Origin: Psychromonas sp. CNPT3
GTDB taxonomy: Bacteria; Pseudomonadota; Gammaproteobacteria; Enterobacterales; Psychromonadaceae
Assembly (NCBI RefSeq): GCF_000153405.2
Contig: NC_020802.1
Span: 577,883 to 641,882, forward strand
Reading direction: 5' to 3'
DNA: 64,000 bases
Positions 27,715 through 39,544 of this stretch are shown one piece after another (the stretch's first letter is position 1; each line of letters begins with the position of its first letter). Position numbers and translations under genes: made by a program. Below the pieces are notes generated by a model. It was not told the origin of the DNA. It ran no database searches and saw nothing but the letters and a program-made list of their open reading frames with translations.

Positions 27715-28869
27715 ATGACTAAAACACCTGAATATAATGTAGATAAAAAAAATGATAATATCAATCAAATTGATGAAATTGATTTAATAGAAATTTTTCA
27801 TGTTATCTGGGAAGGGAAATGGTTAATAGGTATTCTTTGTGCAGTTTCTGTCATCGGATCTGTTTATTATGCGTTAAATGCGCAACAATGGTGGATCGCA
27901 AAAGGTCAGGTAATTGAACCTCAACTAACGGATGTTGCTACGTTATATCAACAAAGCAAAGCTGTGAGTGTGATATTAAACAACCCTTTACATGAGTCTA
28001 AATATAAAAATAAGGCTCATGAATTTGATGCGCTTTTTGAACCTAAGATCCTTTTTTCTCTTTTTGTGCGCTCTTTTAATTCGGCCTCTAGTAAAAAAAT
28101 GTTTTTGCAACAAGATGCAACATTTTTAGCTTACTTAGACGATCATGACATTAAAGTATCAATAGATAATTACGAAGACGCAGTTGTCAGTTTAGCCACA
28201 AAAAGTTATCGACAAGAACTACAAAGGTGGATGGGAAGGATACACGCTTCTGTTGATAAAAAGGCTTCAGTTGTAGAACTGTCTTTTCGTGCTACATCGT
28301 CGAAGAATTCAGCGTTATTGCTAAATAAATATATTAAGTTTGTCAGTGAGCAGGTAAAAACAACGCAGGTTAATAAGTTTTCTCTTTTTATAAAAGCAGC
28401 TAAGCAAGCGTTATTAACATCTCAGCGGATAGTAGAAGAAAAAGCAAAAAATGAATTAGCATCGTTATTGAAAAAGGCTGAATATGCATATCAAATCGCA
28501 ACCGAAGCGAATATTGTTAACTATCAATCAGATTTCGGTCAAAGTGATCTCTTATTTCCTATTAATCTGGGTACTAAAGCATTAAAAGCAAAAATAGTGG
28601 TATTAAAGTCGATAACTGACGTAGGTTTTTTTAAGCCGTTACTGGTAGAAAAACAGATAACGTTAAATGCCTTGAATACATTAACGCTTACTGACGATGC
28701 CTCTTTTGTTCCCTTTCGTTATTTAAACCGAGTTGAGCCTCCATTAAATAGAGCAGCCCCTAAACGTGCGCGGATTGTTGTATTATCAACATTATTAGCG
28801 GGGCTATTATCCATTTCCATTCTTTTAGTTCGACATTTTTGGATCACGAAAAAAGAAGAGCAAGAGTAG
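27715..28869 (+). CDS. Chain-length determinant (Wzz/FepE-like polysaccharide co-polymerase)
   Basis: A 384-residue inner-membrane protein. The N-terminal cytosolic part (IDEIDLIEIFHVIWEGKWLIG) leads into a first membrane segment near residues 37-53. A large periplasmic domain with coiled-coil tendency (residues 55-345) follows. A proline-rich stretch (NRVEPPLNRAAPKRARIV) precedes the second membrane segment near 350-370. This is the Wzz architecture. It would set O-antigen or other polysaccharide chain length. A GTG at 27658 would add 19 unconserved residues, so the ATG at 27715 is preferred, though its ribosome binding site is weak. It stands alone between tsaD and hemB rather than in a polysaccharide cluster. 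Confidence 0.83.
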   Translation: MTKTPEYNVDKKNDNINQIDEIDLIEIFHVIWEGKWLIGILCAVSVIGSVYYALNAQQWWIAKGQVIEPQLTDVATLYQQSKAVSVILNNPLHESKYKNKAHEFDALFEPKILFSLFVRSFNSASSKKMFLQQDATFLAYLDDHDIKVSIDNYEDAVVSLATKSYRQELQRWMGRIHASVDKKASVVELSFRATSSKNSALLLNKYIKFVSEQVKTTQVNKFSLFIKAAKQALLTSQRIVEEKAKNELASLLKKAEYAYQIATEANIVNYQSDFGQSDLLFPINLGTKALKAKIVVLKSITDVGFFKPLLVEKQITLNALNTLTLTDDASFVPFRYLNRVEPPLNRAAPKRARIVVLSTLLAGLLSISILLVRHFWITKKEEQE

Positions 28870-28901
28870 AGATAAAAAACATTATTTTTAATCTCTACAA
28901 T

Positions 28902-28932
28902 AAAAAAGGCTTCTCATTAGGAAGCCTTTTTT
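28902..28932. terminator. Bidirectional terminator between wzz-like gene and hemB
   Basis: AAAAAAGGCTTC and GAAGCCTTTTTT around a seven-base loop. It serves both converging genes. Confidence 0.92.
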
Positions 28933-28961
28933 ATTAAGATAAAATCGTTATAGAGCGAGAA

Positions 28962-30772
<1,811 letters not shown>

Positions 30773-30790
30773 GCTAAGCTTCCTACCTCG

Positions 30791-31555
30791 TTATGAGTCT
30801 TGTGCTAATGTTTCTTTTGGGACATAAAAACGTGTAAATAACAGGCCTAATTCAAACAAAATAAGCATGGGGATCGCGAGTAGTGTTTGTGAAATAATAT
30901 CGGGCGGGGTTAAAAGCATGCCGAAAATAAAGGCTGCTACCACGATGTAAGGGCGTTTTTCTTTAAGTTGCTTCGGTGTTGTCGCTCCCGTCCAACACAA
31001 CACGAGTGTTGCAATTGGGATCTCAAATGCCAAGCCAAAGGCAAAAAACAATTTTAAAACAAAATCTAAATAGCTACTAATGTCCGTGGCGATAATGACG
31101 CCTTCTGGTGCGGTACTGGTGAAAAAGGAAAACGCGATAGGAAATACCACAAAATAAGCAAAGGCCATACCCAGATAAAAAAGAAAAGCACTGCTTATCA
31201 CTAAGGGAGCTACCAGTTTACGCTCATGTTTATAAAGTCCGGGCGCAATAAATGCCCATACTTGGTATAAAATGGCCGGGATAGCAATAAAAATAGATAA
31301 GACGATGGTTAATTTTATGGGAGTGAAAAAAGGGGTTGCAACGTCCGTTGCGATCATGGTTGAGCCTTCGGGAAGTTGACTGGTTAGAGGGATTGCTAAG
31401 TAATGGTAAATGTCATTGGCAAAAAAGACTAAACTAAAGAAAAGCGCAATAACAATCGCGATAACTCGTAATAAGCGATCGCGAAGTTCAAGTAAATGAG
31501 AGATCAACGGTAAGCTATGCTCTGTTTTTTTAGTGCCAGATTTTTCAGCGCTCAT
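30791..31555 (-). CDS. tatC: Sec-independent protein translocase subunit TatC
   Basis: Six-span inner-membrane receptor that binds twin-arginine signal peptides together with TatB. The 254 residues include the N-terminal [17 protein letters not shown], the conserved periplasmic [22 protein letters not shown] and the [17 protein letters not shown] block with the signal-peptide-binding glutamate region. It overlaps tatB by four bases, implying coupling. Confidence 0.96.
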   Translation of the reverse strand: MSAEKSGTKKTEHSLPLISHLLELRDRLLRVIAIVIALFFSLVFFANDIYHYLAIPLTSQLPEGSTMIATDVATPFFTPIKLTIVLSIFIAIPAILYQVWAFIAPGLYKHERKLVAPLVISSAFLFYLGMAFAYFVVFPIAFSFFTSTAPEGVIIATDISSYLDFVLKLFFAFGLAFEIPIATLVLCWTGATTPKQLKEKRPYIVVAAFIFGMLLTPPDIISQTLLAIPMLILFELGLLFTRFYVPKETLAQDS

Positions 31556-31941
31556 CGTATTACGTCCTTTTCAGCGGTATCTTTGGTTTGTGTTGTGTGC
31601 GCTGTTGTTTCTTGTTGTGTCTCTTCGTTATTAGAGGTCTGCACTGTATCTTTATAAGGTTTTGTGACCTCTTTTGCGATAGATCGCATCTCTTCAATCG
31701 ATTTTTTAAGATCAGGATCGAGTTCATCAAATCCTTGTTTAGTTGCTTTGATCATATTTTCATTCATCTCATGTAACTTTAATTCTTGAGATATGTCATT
31801 TTTGACCGAATTAACTAATTTTTTGGCGCTATTTATCCAACGCATTACGCTACGTATCGCGGTAGGTAATCGTTCAGGGCCTAATACGATAAGGCCGATC
31901 ACCCCGACCAGCATCATTTCCCAAAAACCAATATCAAACAT
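31552..31941 (-). CDS. tatB: Sec-independent protein translocase subunit TatB
   Basis: A 129-residue protein that forms the signal-peptide receptor with TatC. It has a short membrane helix at the N-terminus ([26 protein letters not shown]), the conserved glutamate in the helix, a hinge at GPERLP and an amphipathic helix. The C-terminal 50 residues are a low-complexity Thr/Glu/Gln-rich tail. Its start overlaps the tatA stop by one base. Confidence 0.95.
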   Translation of the reverse strand: MFDIGFWEMMLVGVIGLIVLGPERLPTAIRSVMRWINSAKKLVNSVKNDISQELKLHEMNENMIKATKQGFDELDPDLKKSIEEMRSIAKEVTKPYKDTVQTSNNEETQQETTAHTTQTKDTAEKDVIR

Positions 31942-32159
31942 TATTCGCCATCTTTTTCAGTGTTTGTTTTTTTATTTGTAACATTCTCGTCTTTTTTTTC
32001 TTCTAGAGAACTGGCAGGCTCTTCTTCTTTTAATGCTTTTTTAAAGCCTTTTATAGCGCCACCTAAATCATCACCCATACCTCGTAATTTTTTAGTGCCA
32101 AATAATAAAACTACAATAACTGCAATGATTGCTAATTGCCAAATACCGATCCCACCCAT
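31941..32159 (-). CDS. tatA: Sec-independent protein translocase subunit TatA
   Basis: A 72-residue pore-forming subunit. It reads [21 protein letters not shown] (membrane helix with the polar Gln) then the hinge [23 protein letters not shown] (amphipathic helix) and a charged tail. The family's hallmark FGTKKLR is intact. The gene follows ubiB by 56 bases, first in the tatABC-tatD set. Confidence 0.95.
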   Translation of the reverse strand: MGGIGIWQLAIIAVIVVLLFGTKKLRGMGDDLGGAIKGFKKALKEEEPASSLEEKKDENVTNKKTNTEKDGE

Positions 32160-32215
32160 AAATATTTCCTATTTTAAATAAAGTTAATAATTTGTAACAT
32201 AGTCTGAAAAGTATA

Positions 32216-33853
32216 TTAGCGATTAATCTGACGCCAAGCAAGTAACCATGCAAAAATGGCGGGAATACTCGCCAGCATTGCAAATTGACTATCGCCTTGT
32301 AAATAAGCAAAGGTGGCAACAAGTGTGCTTGTTGCCCCAATTGCAGAATAAAAATAACCTTTGCTATTTTGTTTCTGTTGTTTGTTAAGCGTGCTAATTA
32401 ATAACATCTGTTGACGCTGAATTGATTTTCCATTGGCTAAGTTATGGTAAATTAGCTCCGGGATCTCGGGTAATTTTTCTAATAAAAAAGGTAGTTTTTT
32501 CTTAAAAGTTTTAAGTAATTGCTGAGGGCTTATCTGCTCTTTGGCCCAATTCTCTAAAAAGGGTTTTGCGGTATCCCACAAGTCGAGTTGAGGATATAAC
32601 TGTCTGCCTAATCCTTCGACATAAAGAAGTGTTTTTTGTAATAAAACCAATTGCGGTTGCACTTTCATATTGTAGCGGCGCGCTGTCGTAAATAAATTGA
32701 CTAATACGGCTGCAAAAGAGATCTCTGCCAATGGCTTTTCAAAGATAGGCTCACACACTGTACGGATAGCAAATTCAAATTCTTCGACGGGGGTATCTTC
32801 CGGTACCCATCCAGAATCAACATGTAATTGTGCAACGCGTCGATAATCGCGATGGAAAAAGGCGAGAAAGTTTTCAGCTAAATAGCGTTTATCTTCATTA
32901 TTTAGGGTGCCAACGATACCACAATCAATACCTATCCAAAGAGGATCTTCAGGGTGCTCATAGGAGACAAACACATTACCAGGATGCATGTCTGCATGGA
33001 AAAAACTATCCCTGAAAACTTGACTGAAAAAGGCTTCAACACCACGCTCTGCAAGTAATTTCAGGTTAGTTCCTTGTGCTTTTAATGCCTCAATATCAGA
33101 GACTGGAATACCGTAGATACGCTCCATTACTAATACATTTTTGGTGCAAAGATCAGAGTAGATCTCGGGGATGTAAAGTACTTTTGAATTTAAAAAATTA
33201 CGGCGAAGTTGAATGGCATTAGCACCTTCTCGCATTAAATCTAGCTCATCAATAATTGTTTTTTCATATTCACCGAGCACTTCAACAGGGCGCAACCTGT
33301 CAGCTTCTTTTAAAAAACGTTGCATTAATTGTGCTATCCATTTCATTAATTGTAGATCTGCTTGGATAGTCTTTTTAATATTTGGGCGGATAACCTTTAT
33401 GACGATTTCTCGGTTATCTGCAATTAATGTTGCAGTGTGTACTTGGGCGATAGAAGCGGAAGCCAATGCTTTTTTATCAAAATTTAAAAAAAGTGCTTCA
33501 ATGGGTTTCCCTAAAGAGCGTTCTATTTCCTGTTTTGCTAGCTCACCACAAAAAGGGGGAACATTGTCTTGTAAATGCGCCAGTTGATCCGCATACAAAG
33601 GGGGCAATAAATCCCTACGCGTTGATAACATTTGACCTAGTTTTATATAAATGGGACCAAGAGATTGCAGGCTATAACGTAAGCGCTCAGCTAAACTTAA
33701 ATTTTTATATTTACGGCGAACCCAAAAAAGGCAGATGCGTATAATTGAATAGATAAGAGGGCGGTTGCCGACGGGGACAAACTCAATTAAACCATATTCA
33801 ATAAATGTTTTATTTAGGGTATATAAGCGAGAAATTTCTGTAAATTTTATCAT
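32216..33853 (-). CDS. ubiB: Ubiquinone biosynthesis accessory kinase-like protein UbiB
   Basis: An atypical ABC1/ADCK-family ATPase needed for ubiquinone synthesis. The 545 residues match E. coli (546). The family KxGQ motif is in [21 protein letters not shown] near residue 80. Kinase-like motifs follow: [13 protein letters not shown] (A-rich loop), EIVIKVIRP with the conserved lysine, [10 protein letters not shown] and [10 protein letters not shown]. Two C-terminal hydrophobic segments ([20 protein letters not shown] and [17 protein letters not shown]) anchor it in the inner membrane. It is 26 bases downstream of ubiJ. Confidence 0.96.
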   Translation of the reverse strand: MIKFTEISRLYTLNKTFIEYGLIEFVPVGNRPLIYSIIRICLFWVRRKYKNLSLAERLRYSLQSLGPIYIKLGQMLSTRRDLLPPLYADQLAHLQDNVPPFCGELAKQEIERSLGKPIEALFLNFDKKALASASIAQVHTATLIADNREIVIKVIRPNIKKTIQADLQLMKWIAQLMQRFLKEADRLRPVEVLGEYEKTIIDELDLMREGANAIQLRRNFLNSKVLYIPEIYSDLCTKNVLVMERIYGIPVSDIEALKAQGTNLKLLAERGVEAFFSQVFRDSFFHADMHPGNVFVSYEHPEDPLWIGIDCGIVGTLNNEDKRYLAENFLAFFHRDYRRVAQLHVDSGWVPEDTPVEEFEFAIRTVCEPIFEKPLAEISFAAVLVNLFTTARRYNMKVQPQLVLLQKTLLYVEGLGRQLYPQLDLWDTAKPFLENWAKEQISPQQLLKTFKKKLPFLLEKLPEIPELIYHNLANGKSIQRQQMLLISTLNKQQKQNSKGYFYSAIGATSTLVATFAYLQGDSQFAMLASIPAIFAWLLAWRQINR

Positions 33854-33879
33854 GCAATATCCAGTGTTGATACTTTATG

Positions 33880-34506
33880 CTATCTATTGATAGCAAGTGT
33901 TAGCTGCGTGTAAAGGTTATTAAAACGCGCGTCTAAAGCGGATAGTTGTTGATCTACCTCACTGACTTCATCACAAAAGAATGCGACCTCTAACGCTATT
34001 GGCGCAATGTTTTTTTCGGCAAGGATCAGGGCGACTCGTTGCGTTGTTTTTTGCTGTAATTGTCTATTAATTTGTTGATGCCCTTTACTGACGAGATAGC
34101 ACAACTTATGTGCCAGTACATCCCCTATTTTATTGGCTAATAAAGCTTCCCAATCGATGTCCATGGTAGTGATTAATTGGGCAAATTGTTGAGCGAGTTG
34201 TATGTCACCAATAACATCCAATTGGCCTTCACGAATAAGCATGGTTAGTTTCTGATTGTTTTTTAAATCATTCAGTGCAAATACACTTAACTGAATAGTG
34301 CAGTCTGTTGATCCATCAAAAGAACTGAGTATATCGATTTGTTGCTCGCTGATCACAAAATAAAGGGATTTATTAAATTCTTTAAATGTAATAGCAATAA
34401 CGCGTTCAGCAAGTTTTTTTCGTTGTTTTTTGCTACTGCCGTCTAGTTCTTGTAACTTATTTAGGCCTGTTTCTAGGGCTGCACAAAACAAATCATTTAG
34501 GGACAT
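33880..34506 (-). CDS. ubiJ: Ubiquinone biosynthesis accessory factor UbiJ (SCP2 domain)
   Basis: A 208-residue protein with an N-terminal SCP2-like lipid-binding domain (residues 30-110, with FNKSLYFVISEQQIDILSSF) and a helical C-terminal coiled-coil region (EVDQQLSALDARFNNLYTQ). It scaffolds the soluble complex for the later ubiquinone steps with UbiK and binds the prenyl tail. Position between ubiE and ubiB, 11 bases from ubiE, confirms the identity; sequence conservation in this family is low. Confidence 0.9.
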   Translation of the reverse strand: MSLNDLFCAALETGLNKLQELDGSSKKQRKKLAERVIAITFKEFNKSLYFVISEQQIDILSSFDGSTDCTIQLSVFALNDLKNNQKLTMLIREGQLDVIGDIQLAQQFAQLITTMDIDWEALLANKIGDVLAHKLCYLVSKGHQQINRQLQQKTTQRVALILAEKNIAPIALEVAFFCDEVSEVDQQLSALDARFNNLYTQLTLAINR

Positions 34507-34517
34507 AAGTGCCTCGT

Positions 34518-35273
34518 TTAATATTTATAACCGCGGTGTAACGCTACAATACCCGCACTTAAATTAAAGAACTCTGTACCTTCAAAGCCTACTTTGTTCA
34601 TCATTTCTTTTAAGGTTTCTTGATTTGGGTGCATGCGAATACTTTCAGCAAGATATTGGTAACTTTCACTGTCGTTGGCAATTAACTTTCCGAGTTTAGG
34701 CAAAATATTAAAAGAATAAAAATCATAGAATTTACTTAAAGGTTTGTATATGGGCTTTGAAAACTCCAAGACGAGTAATCGTCCACCTGGTTTTAATACA
34801 CGGTAAATAGAGGCAAGCGCTTTATCTTTATCGGTGACGTTACGTAACCCAAATGCAATACTGACCACATCAAAATAGTTGTCAGGAAAAGGCAATTCTT
34901 CCGCATTTGCTTGTACGTATTCCACATTTCCTTCGATGCCTAAGTCGCGTAGCTTAGCGCGTCCCACTTTTAGCATGGAGTCGTTAATGTCTGCTAATAC
35001 GACTTGCCCTGTTGGGCCTACGATACGTGAGAATTTGGCGGTTAAATCGCCAGTCCCACCGGCTAAATCAAGTGCTTTTTGACCTTTTCTAATACCAGAA
35101 CAATTAATTGTAAAACGTTTCCAAAGGCGATGGATCCCCAGAGACAAAACATCATTCATCACATCATATTTTGCTGCGACAGAATGGAACACTTCTGCAA
35201 CGAGTTCTACTTTTTTATCTTCATCAACGGTTTTAAAACCAAAATGTGTGGTATTTTCTGGTGCCTTATTCAT
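34518..35273 (-). CDS. ubiE: Ubiquinone/menaquinone C-methyltransferase UbiE
   Basis: SAM-dependent methyltransferase that C-methylates demethylmenaquinone and 2-polyprenyl-6-methoxy-1,4-benzoquinol. The 251 residues equal E. coli UbiE. Motif I is [19 protein letters not shown] near residue 70, followed by [27 protein letters not shown] and [16 protein letters not shown]; the family signature FGLRNV is intact. It is the first gene of the ubiE-ubiJ-ubiB-tatABC-tatD-hemB run. Confidence 0.97.
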   Translation of the reverse strand: MNKAPENTTHFGFKTVDEDKKVELVAEVFHSVAAKYDVMNDVLSLGIHRLWKRFTINCSGIRKGQKALDLAGGTGDLTAKFSRIVGPTGQVVLADINDSMLKVGRAKLRDLGIEGNVEYVQANAEELPFPDNYFDVVSIAFGLRNVTDKDKALASIYRVLKPGGRLLVLEFSKPIYKPLSKFYDFYSFNILPKLGKLIANDSESYQYLAESIRMHPNQETLKEMMNKVGFEGTEFFNLSAGIVALHRGYKY

Positions 35274-35496
35274 TGTCTACTCTGCCCGTGTTCAATTTAC
35301 TAATAAGAGTATCAGATAATACCTGATTGGCACTTATTTGTCATACTGCAAAAGAGTGTTACTTTTTGTTACTATGTTTGCATTTTTTTTGATTTAAAAT
35401 ATAAAAAGAGGCTCTTTATAGTAGAGCATCTTTGCGCTTGGTTAAAGATCTGTTAATTTAAAAATGCCATTAGGGCCACATCTCAGGAATCTATCT

Positions 35497-37149
35497 ATGT
35501 TAAAAAATATTAACCCAACTCAAACTGCCGCTTGGTCTAAATTACAATTGTTATTTGATAGTCATACCGATATGCAACTTAAAGATCTTTTTTCTCAAGA
35601 CAAAGATCGTTTTACACGTTTTTCAAGTTCATTAAATGACGAGCTACTCGTAGATTTTTCGAAAAACTTAATTACTCAAGAAATATTTGATACGTTAATA
35701 CAATTGGCGGATGAAGTGGATTTGAAAAGTGCGATTAAAGCGCAATTTTCGGGTGAAATTATTAACGAAACAGAAAATCGAGCGGTGTTACACACTGCAT
35801 TACGTAATCGCAGTAATACGCCTGTTTTAGTTGACGGTAGTGATGTCATGCCTCAGGTCAATAAAGTTTTAAAACAGATGCAAGTTTTCTGTGACAAAGT
35901 GCATTCAGGTGAGTGGAAAGGTTATACCGGAAAAGCTATCACAGATATTGTTAATATTGGTATTGGTGGATCTGATCTTGGTCCATATATGGTGACAGAG
36001 GCGCTTGCAAGTTATCAAGTTGAAGGTATAAAAACGCATTTTGTATCGAATGTAGATGCAACGCACATAGTCGAGACATTAGCGAAGTTAGATGCACAAA
36101 CAACACTTTTTTTAATCGCATCTAAAACATTTACAACGCAAGAAACAATGACCAATGCCCATAGTGCACGAGACTGGTTCCTTAACTTTGCAGACGATAA
36201 AAAACATATAGCTAAGCATTTTGTGGCGTTATCTACCAATGCAAGCTCGGTTGAAGAGTTTGGTATTGATGTTGAAAATATGTTTGAATTTTGGGACTGG
36301 GTCGGAGGTCGTTATTCAATTTGGTCTGCGATCGGTCTATCTATCGCATTAAGTATTGGTTTTAAAAACTTTGAAGGTTTACTCGATGGCGCACATGAAA
36401 TGGATCAACATTTCGCGCAAACTGAATTTAAAGACAATATCCCCGTGATCTTAGCGTTAATTGGTATTTGGTATAATAATTTCTACGGCGCCGCATCAGA
36501 AGCGATATTACCTTATGATCAATATATGCACCGTTTCCCTGCGTACTTTCAGCAAGGTAATATGGAATCAAATGGTAAAAATGTAGATCGTAATGGCAAG
36601 GCAGTTGATTATCAAACGGGTCCTATTATATGGGGAGAGCCGGGTACTAATGGTCAACATGCTTTTTATCAATTGATCCATCAAGGTACAAAACTTATCC
36701 CTTGTGATTTTATCGCGCCAGCGCAAAGCCATAACCCAGTGGGCGATCATCATCAAAAATTATTATCTAATTTCTTTGCACAAACACAAGCGCTTGCTTT
36801 TGGTAAAACGGCTGAAGAAGTGCAGGCTGAATTAATGGCCGCAGGGAAAAGTGAAGATGAAATAAAGCGTTTGTTACCGTTTAAAGTGTTTACAGGTAAT
36901 AAGCCAACTAACTCTATTCTGGTGAATAAAATAACACCCAAAACATTAGGTCAGTTAGTGGCGATGTATGAGCAAAAAATATTCACACAAGGTATTATTT
37001 GGAACATCTTTAGCTTTGATCAATGGGGCGTTGAGTTAGGAAAACAGCTTGCGGGACAAATATTACCGGCTTTAGGTAATGAAGAAAGCGTGACTGCACA
37101 TGATAGTTCGACGAATGGACTCATCAATGCTTGGAAAGCTTGGAAATAA
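35497..37149 (+). CDS. pgi: Glucose-6-phosphate isomerase
   Basis: Interconverts glucose 6-phosphate and fructose 6-phosphate in glycolysis. From the ATG at 35497 (AGGA nine bases upstream) it has 550 residues, one more than E. coli, and starts [13 protein letters not shown]. An ATG at 35464 would add 11 unconserved residues. Signatures are [27 protein letters not shown], the [15 protein letters not shown] block and the catalytic QGNMESNGK and [16 protein letters not shown] strong terminator follows. Confidence 0.97.
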   Translation: MLKNINPTQTAAWSKLQLLFDSHTDMQLKDLFSQDKDRFTRFSSSLNDELLVDFSKNLITQEIFDTLIQLADEVDLKSAIKAQFSGEIINETENRAVLHTALRNRSNTPVLVDGSDVMPQVNKVLKQMQVFCDKVHSGEWKGYTGKAITDIVNIGIGGSDLGPYMVTEALASYQVEGIKTHFVSNVDATHIVETLAKLDAQTTLFLIASKTFTTQETMTNAHSARDWFLNFADDKKHIAKHFVALSTNASSVEEFGIDVENMFEFWDWVGGRYSIWSAIGLSIALSIGFKNFEGLLDGAHEMDQHFAQTEFKDNIPVILALIGIWYNNFYGAASEAILPYDQYMHRFPAYFQQGNMESNGKNVDRNGKAVDYQTGPIIWGEPGTNGQHAFYQLIHQGTKLIPCDFIAPAQSHNPVGDHHQKLLSNFFAQTQALAFGKTAEEVQAELMAAGKSEDEIKRLLPFKVFTGNKPTNSILVNKITPKTLGQLVAMYEQKIFTQGIIWNIFSFDQWGVELGKQLAGQILPALGNEESVTAHDSSTNGLINAWKAWK

Positions 37150-37180
37150 ACGCAAAGAAACTTAGTTTTTAATTAAGATT

Positions 37181-37210
37181 AAAAAAGCCACTCTTGATAG
37201 TGGCTTTTTT
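37181..37210 (+). terminator. Terminator after pgi
   Basis: AAAAAAGCCACT and AGTGGCTTTTTT around a six-base loop, directly after the pgi stop. It would also work on the opposite strand. Confidence 0.93.
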
Positions 37211-37634
37211 ATGTCTAAAAACCAAAGTAAGCATAAATTCAACTACACTTTTGGATAATGTTAAAAAATGGTGAGTTAATAGAGTAAATGCCATTATCAA
37301 TTTATACGCTTTAATATTGAGCATTCAGGTACTTACTCTCTCTGAAAATGGCTTAAGGCTTAGTATTGTGACATTTATTCTTTTTCATTGGTTGTCACGC
37401 TAAGGTAGTCTTGGATGAGCCTTAAAGGGAAAACTTACATCAGTTCATCTTCGTTTTTATAAAATACGAATGTAGAGTGACTCTATTAATATTTTATACC
37501 AAGTCAAATTTGACGTTCTCTCTTTGCATATTTAAGTAACACTGGTATAACATACTAGGTGAATAAAATGAGTTATCATTTAGTATCGTGATCTTATTTT
37601 TTAGCGAAAAACATTTTAATATTAGAGTGTGAAC
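37211..37634. other. Intergenic region upstream of the ugd remnant
   Basis: About 420 bases. It holds a short element bounded by TTATACCA (37494-37501) and TGGTATAA (37543-37550), inside which lies the perfect palindrome GTCAAATTTGAC (37503-37514). This may be a small repeat element or an operator. No gene was seen. Confidence 0.45.
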
Positions 37635-37823
37635 ATGCAAATAACGATCGAGGGTACAGGCTCTGTTGGTTTATCAAAGACCGTATTATTAGCGCAACAT
37701 AATGACGATATTTTACTTGATATTGATAAAGTCGCTTTAATTAATCAGAAAAAATCAACGGTGGTTGAGCTTTTAGATGTTAAGCATAAGATATACACTC
37801 GCGATCTGTTTTCTTGTGATTAA
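37635..37823 (+). pseudogene. ugd remnant: UDP-glucose 6-dehydrogenase lacking its middle
   Basis: A 62-residue open frame whose first 43 residues (MQITIEGTGSVGLSKTVLLA, then LLDIDKVALINQKKS) match the Rossmann start of E. coli-type UDP-glucose dehydrogenase, and whose last 12 (HKIYTRDLFSCD) match the very C-terminus of the same enzyme, which ends VYTRDLFGSD. About 325 residues are missing between them and the frame is kept. The catalytic cysteine and sugar-binding parts are gone, so it cannot make UDP-glucuronate. It directly precedes UDP-glucuronate 4-epimerase by 15 bases, the usual partner. It reads as an old deletion, unless the small frame is kept for another reason. Confidence 0.85.
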
Positions 37824-37838
37824 AAAGGAGAGTTAGCA

Positions 37839-38855
37839 ATGAAATATTTAGTCACAGGGGCAGCTGGGTTTATTGCTAGCGCCGTGGTCGAGCGCTTAAC
37901 TGCATTAGGGCATGAAGTTATCGGCATTGATAACTTAAATGACTATTATGATGTACGTTTAAAATATGCGCGTTTAGAGCGTATAAAAAACCCTCTTTTT
38001 ACATTTATTAAGATGGACTTAGCGGATAGGATCGCGCTTCCCGAGTTGTTTAAAACACAAAAATTTGAGCGCGTGATCCATTTAGGCGCACAAGCCGGAG
38101 TGCGTTACTCTATTGAAAACCCTTTTGCTTATGCTGACAGCAATTTAATTGGTCATCTTAATATACTCGAAGGGTGTCGCCATTATAAGATAAAACATCT
38201 CATTTATGCTTCATCTAGCTCTGTTTATGGCTTAAATAATGAAATTCCTTTTTCTACGGAAAAAGGAGCTGATCATCCCGTTTCATTTTATGCGGCGACC
38301 AAAAAAGCGAATGAATTGATGGCACATTCTTACTCGCATTTATATCAACTCCCTACAACAGGACTACGTTTCTTTACGGTGTATGGTCCTTGGGGACGCC
38401 CCGATATGGCGCTTTTTAAATTTACCGAGAAGATCATTAATGGGGATGAAATTGAAGTCTATAACCACGGTGATATGTGGCGAGATTTCACTTATATTGA
38501 TGATATTGTTGAAGGTATTATACGTATTCAAGATAAAGCCCCTACACAACAAGCGGATTGGACACCTGAAAATGGCTCACCAGCAAGTAGCTCTGCACCT
38601 TATGCAATATATAATATTGGTAATGGAGAGCCTGTGCGTTTATTGGAATTTATCGAGGCGTTAGAGCGCGCGTTAAAAATGAAAGCGCACAAGAAATTTA
38701 TGCCGATGCAAGCCGGTGATGTTTATCAAACTTTTTCTGATAGCCAAGCTTTATTTGATGTACTGGGTTATAAACCCAATACGAGTGTAGAGAAAGGGAT
38801 CGCTGAATTTGTTCGCTGGTATCAAAGTTTTTATGTGGCAGATGCGACTAAATAA
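37839..38855 (+). CDS. UDP-glucuronate 4-epimerase-like NAD-dependent epimerase
   Basis: A 338-residue extended short-chain dehydrogenase. It starts MKYLVTGAAGFIASAVVERL, with Ala in place of the usual Gly in the last position of GxxGxxG. DNLNDYYDVRLKYARLERI is the hallmark of the UDP-GlcA 4-epimerase group. The catalytic region has ASSSSVYG and YAATKKANELM (YxxxK), and RFFTVYGPWGRPDMAL follows. It would make UDP-galacturonate for surface polysaccharide. An AAAGGAG ribosome binding site precedes the start. Its usual UDP-GlcA source, ugd, is deleted just upstream. Its last 25 bases overlap the converging kdkA. Confidence 0.9.
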   Translation: MKYLVTGAAGFIASAVVERLTALGHEVIGIDNLNDYYDVRLKYARLERIKNPLFTFIKMDLADRIALPELFKTQKFERVIHLGAQAGVRYSIENPFAYADSNLIGHLNILEGCRHYKIKHLIYASSSSVYGLNNEIPFSTEKGADHPVSFYAATKKANELMAHSYSHLYQLPTTGLRFFTVYGPWGRPDMALFKFTEKIINGDEIEVYNHGDMWRDFTYIDDIVEGIIRIQDKAPTQQADWTPENGSPASSSAPYAIYNIGNGEPVRLLEFIEALERALKMKAHKKFMPMQAGDVYQTFSDSQALFDVLGYKPNTSVEKGIAEFVRWYQSFYVADATK

Positions 38856-39544
38856 GCCTCTTTTAATATTTCCCAATCATTATTAGACCATAAAATATTG
38901 CGTTTTTTCTGCTCTTTTAAGAATGAGCGCTTAAGGCGCTGTAAATTTCCAGACTTCCAAGCATTACCGTGCTGCTTTGCGCATTTATCAAAGTCAATTA
39001 TCCACACTTTTTTATTAGCATCGATTAAAATGTTATGGATATTAAGATCGCTATGGTTAACTTGTGCCTGATGCATTTTAGCGATTTCTTGGCCTATTTT
39101 TTTATAAATATCCGCATCTAAAGTAGTCTCTTGTAAAATAGACACAAGATCTTGTGCTTCATTTATTTTTTCAGTGATGAGATCTGCTTGATAGGTAAAT
39201 CGTTTTTTTATAGCAAGCGCTGCGATTGGCCTGGGTACATGGACACCTTGTTGAATAAGAAAATTCAATAATGAAAACTCTTGTAGGCTACGCGTTTTAG
39301 ACCATCCTAAAAAAAGGTAATGATCTTTAATTATACGGCCAAACAATCCTCCTCGTTGATAATGACGTAAGGCACCTTGTAGTTTTTCTAATTGAATAAA
39401 CCACGTGGTACCACGTCCTTTAGCAGATCCTATGATAGCGTTGTTTTTTTGCCAATATAGGGCGCTAAAATGCACTGGAGAAGCTTCTTTTATTAAGGCT
39501 GGATCATAGGTAATGTGACTATCTGCTGAATTAGATTGTTTCAT
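38831..39544 (-). CDS. kdkA: 3-deoxy-D-manno-octulosonic acid (Kdo) kinase
   Basis: Phosphorylates the single Kdo of the LPS inner core at O-4, as in Haemophilus, Vibrio and Shewanella. The 237 residues form a small protein-kinase-like fold. Visible motifs are GRGTTWFIQ, the family block HYQRGGLFGRIIKDHYLFLGW, the catalytic loop NHSDLNIHNILID and the metal motif WIIDFDKC. Its presence implies a one-Kdo inner core. It overlaps the epimerase 3' end by 25 bases, tail to tail. Confidence 0.92.
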   Translation of the reverse strand: MKQSNSADSHITYDPALIKEASPVHFSALYWQKNNAIIGSAKGRGTTWFIQLEKLQGALRHYQRGGLFGRIIKDHYLFLGWSKTRSLQEFSLLNFLIQQGVHVPRPIAALAIKKRFTYQADLITEKINEAQDLVSILQETTLDADIYKKIGQEIAKMHQAQVNHSDLNIHNILIDANKKVWIIDFDKCAKQHGNAWKSGNLQRLKRSFLKEQKKRNILWSNNDWEILKEAYLVASAT

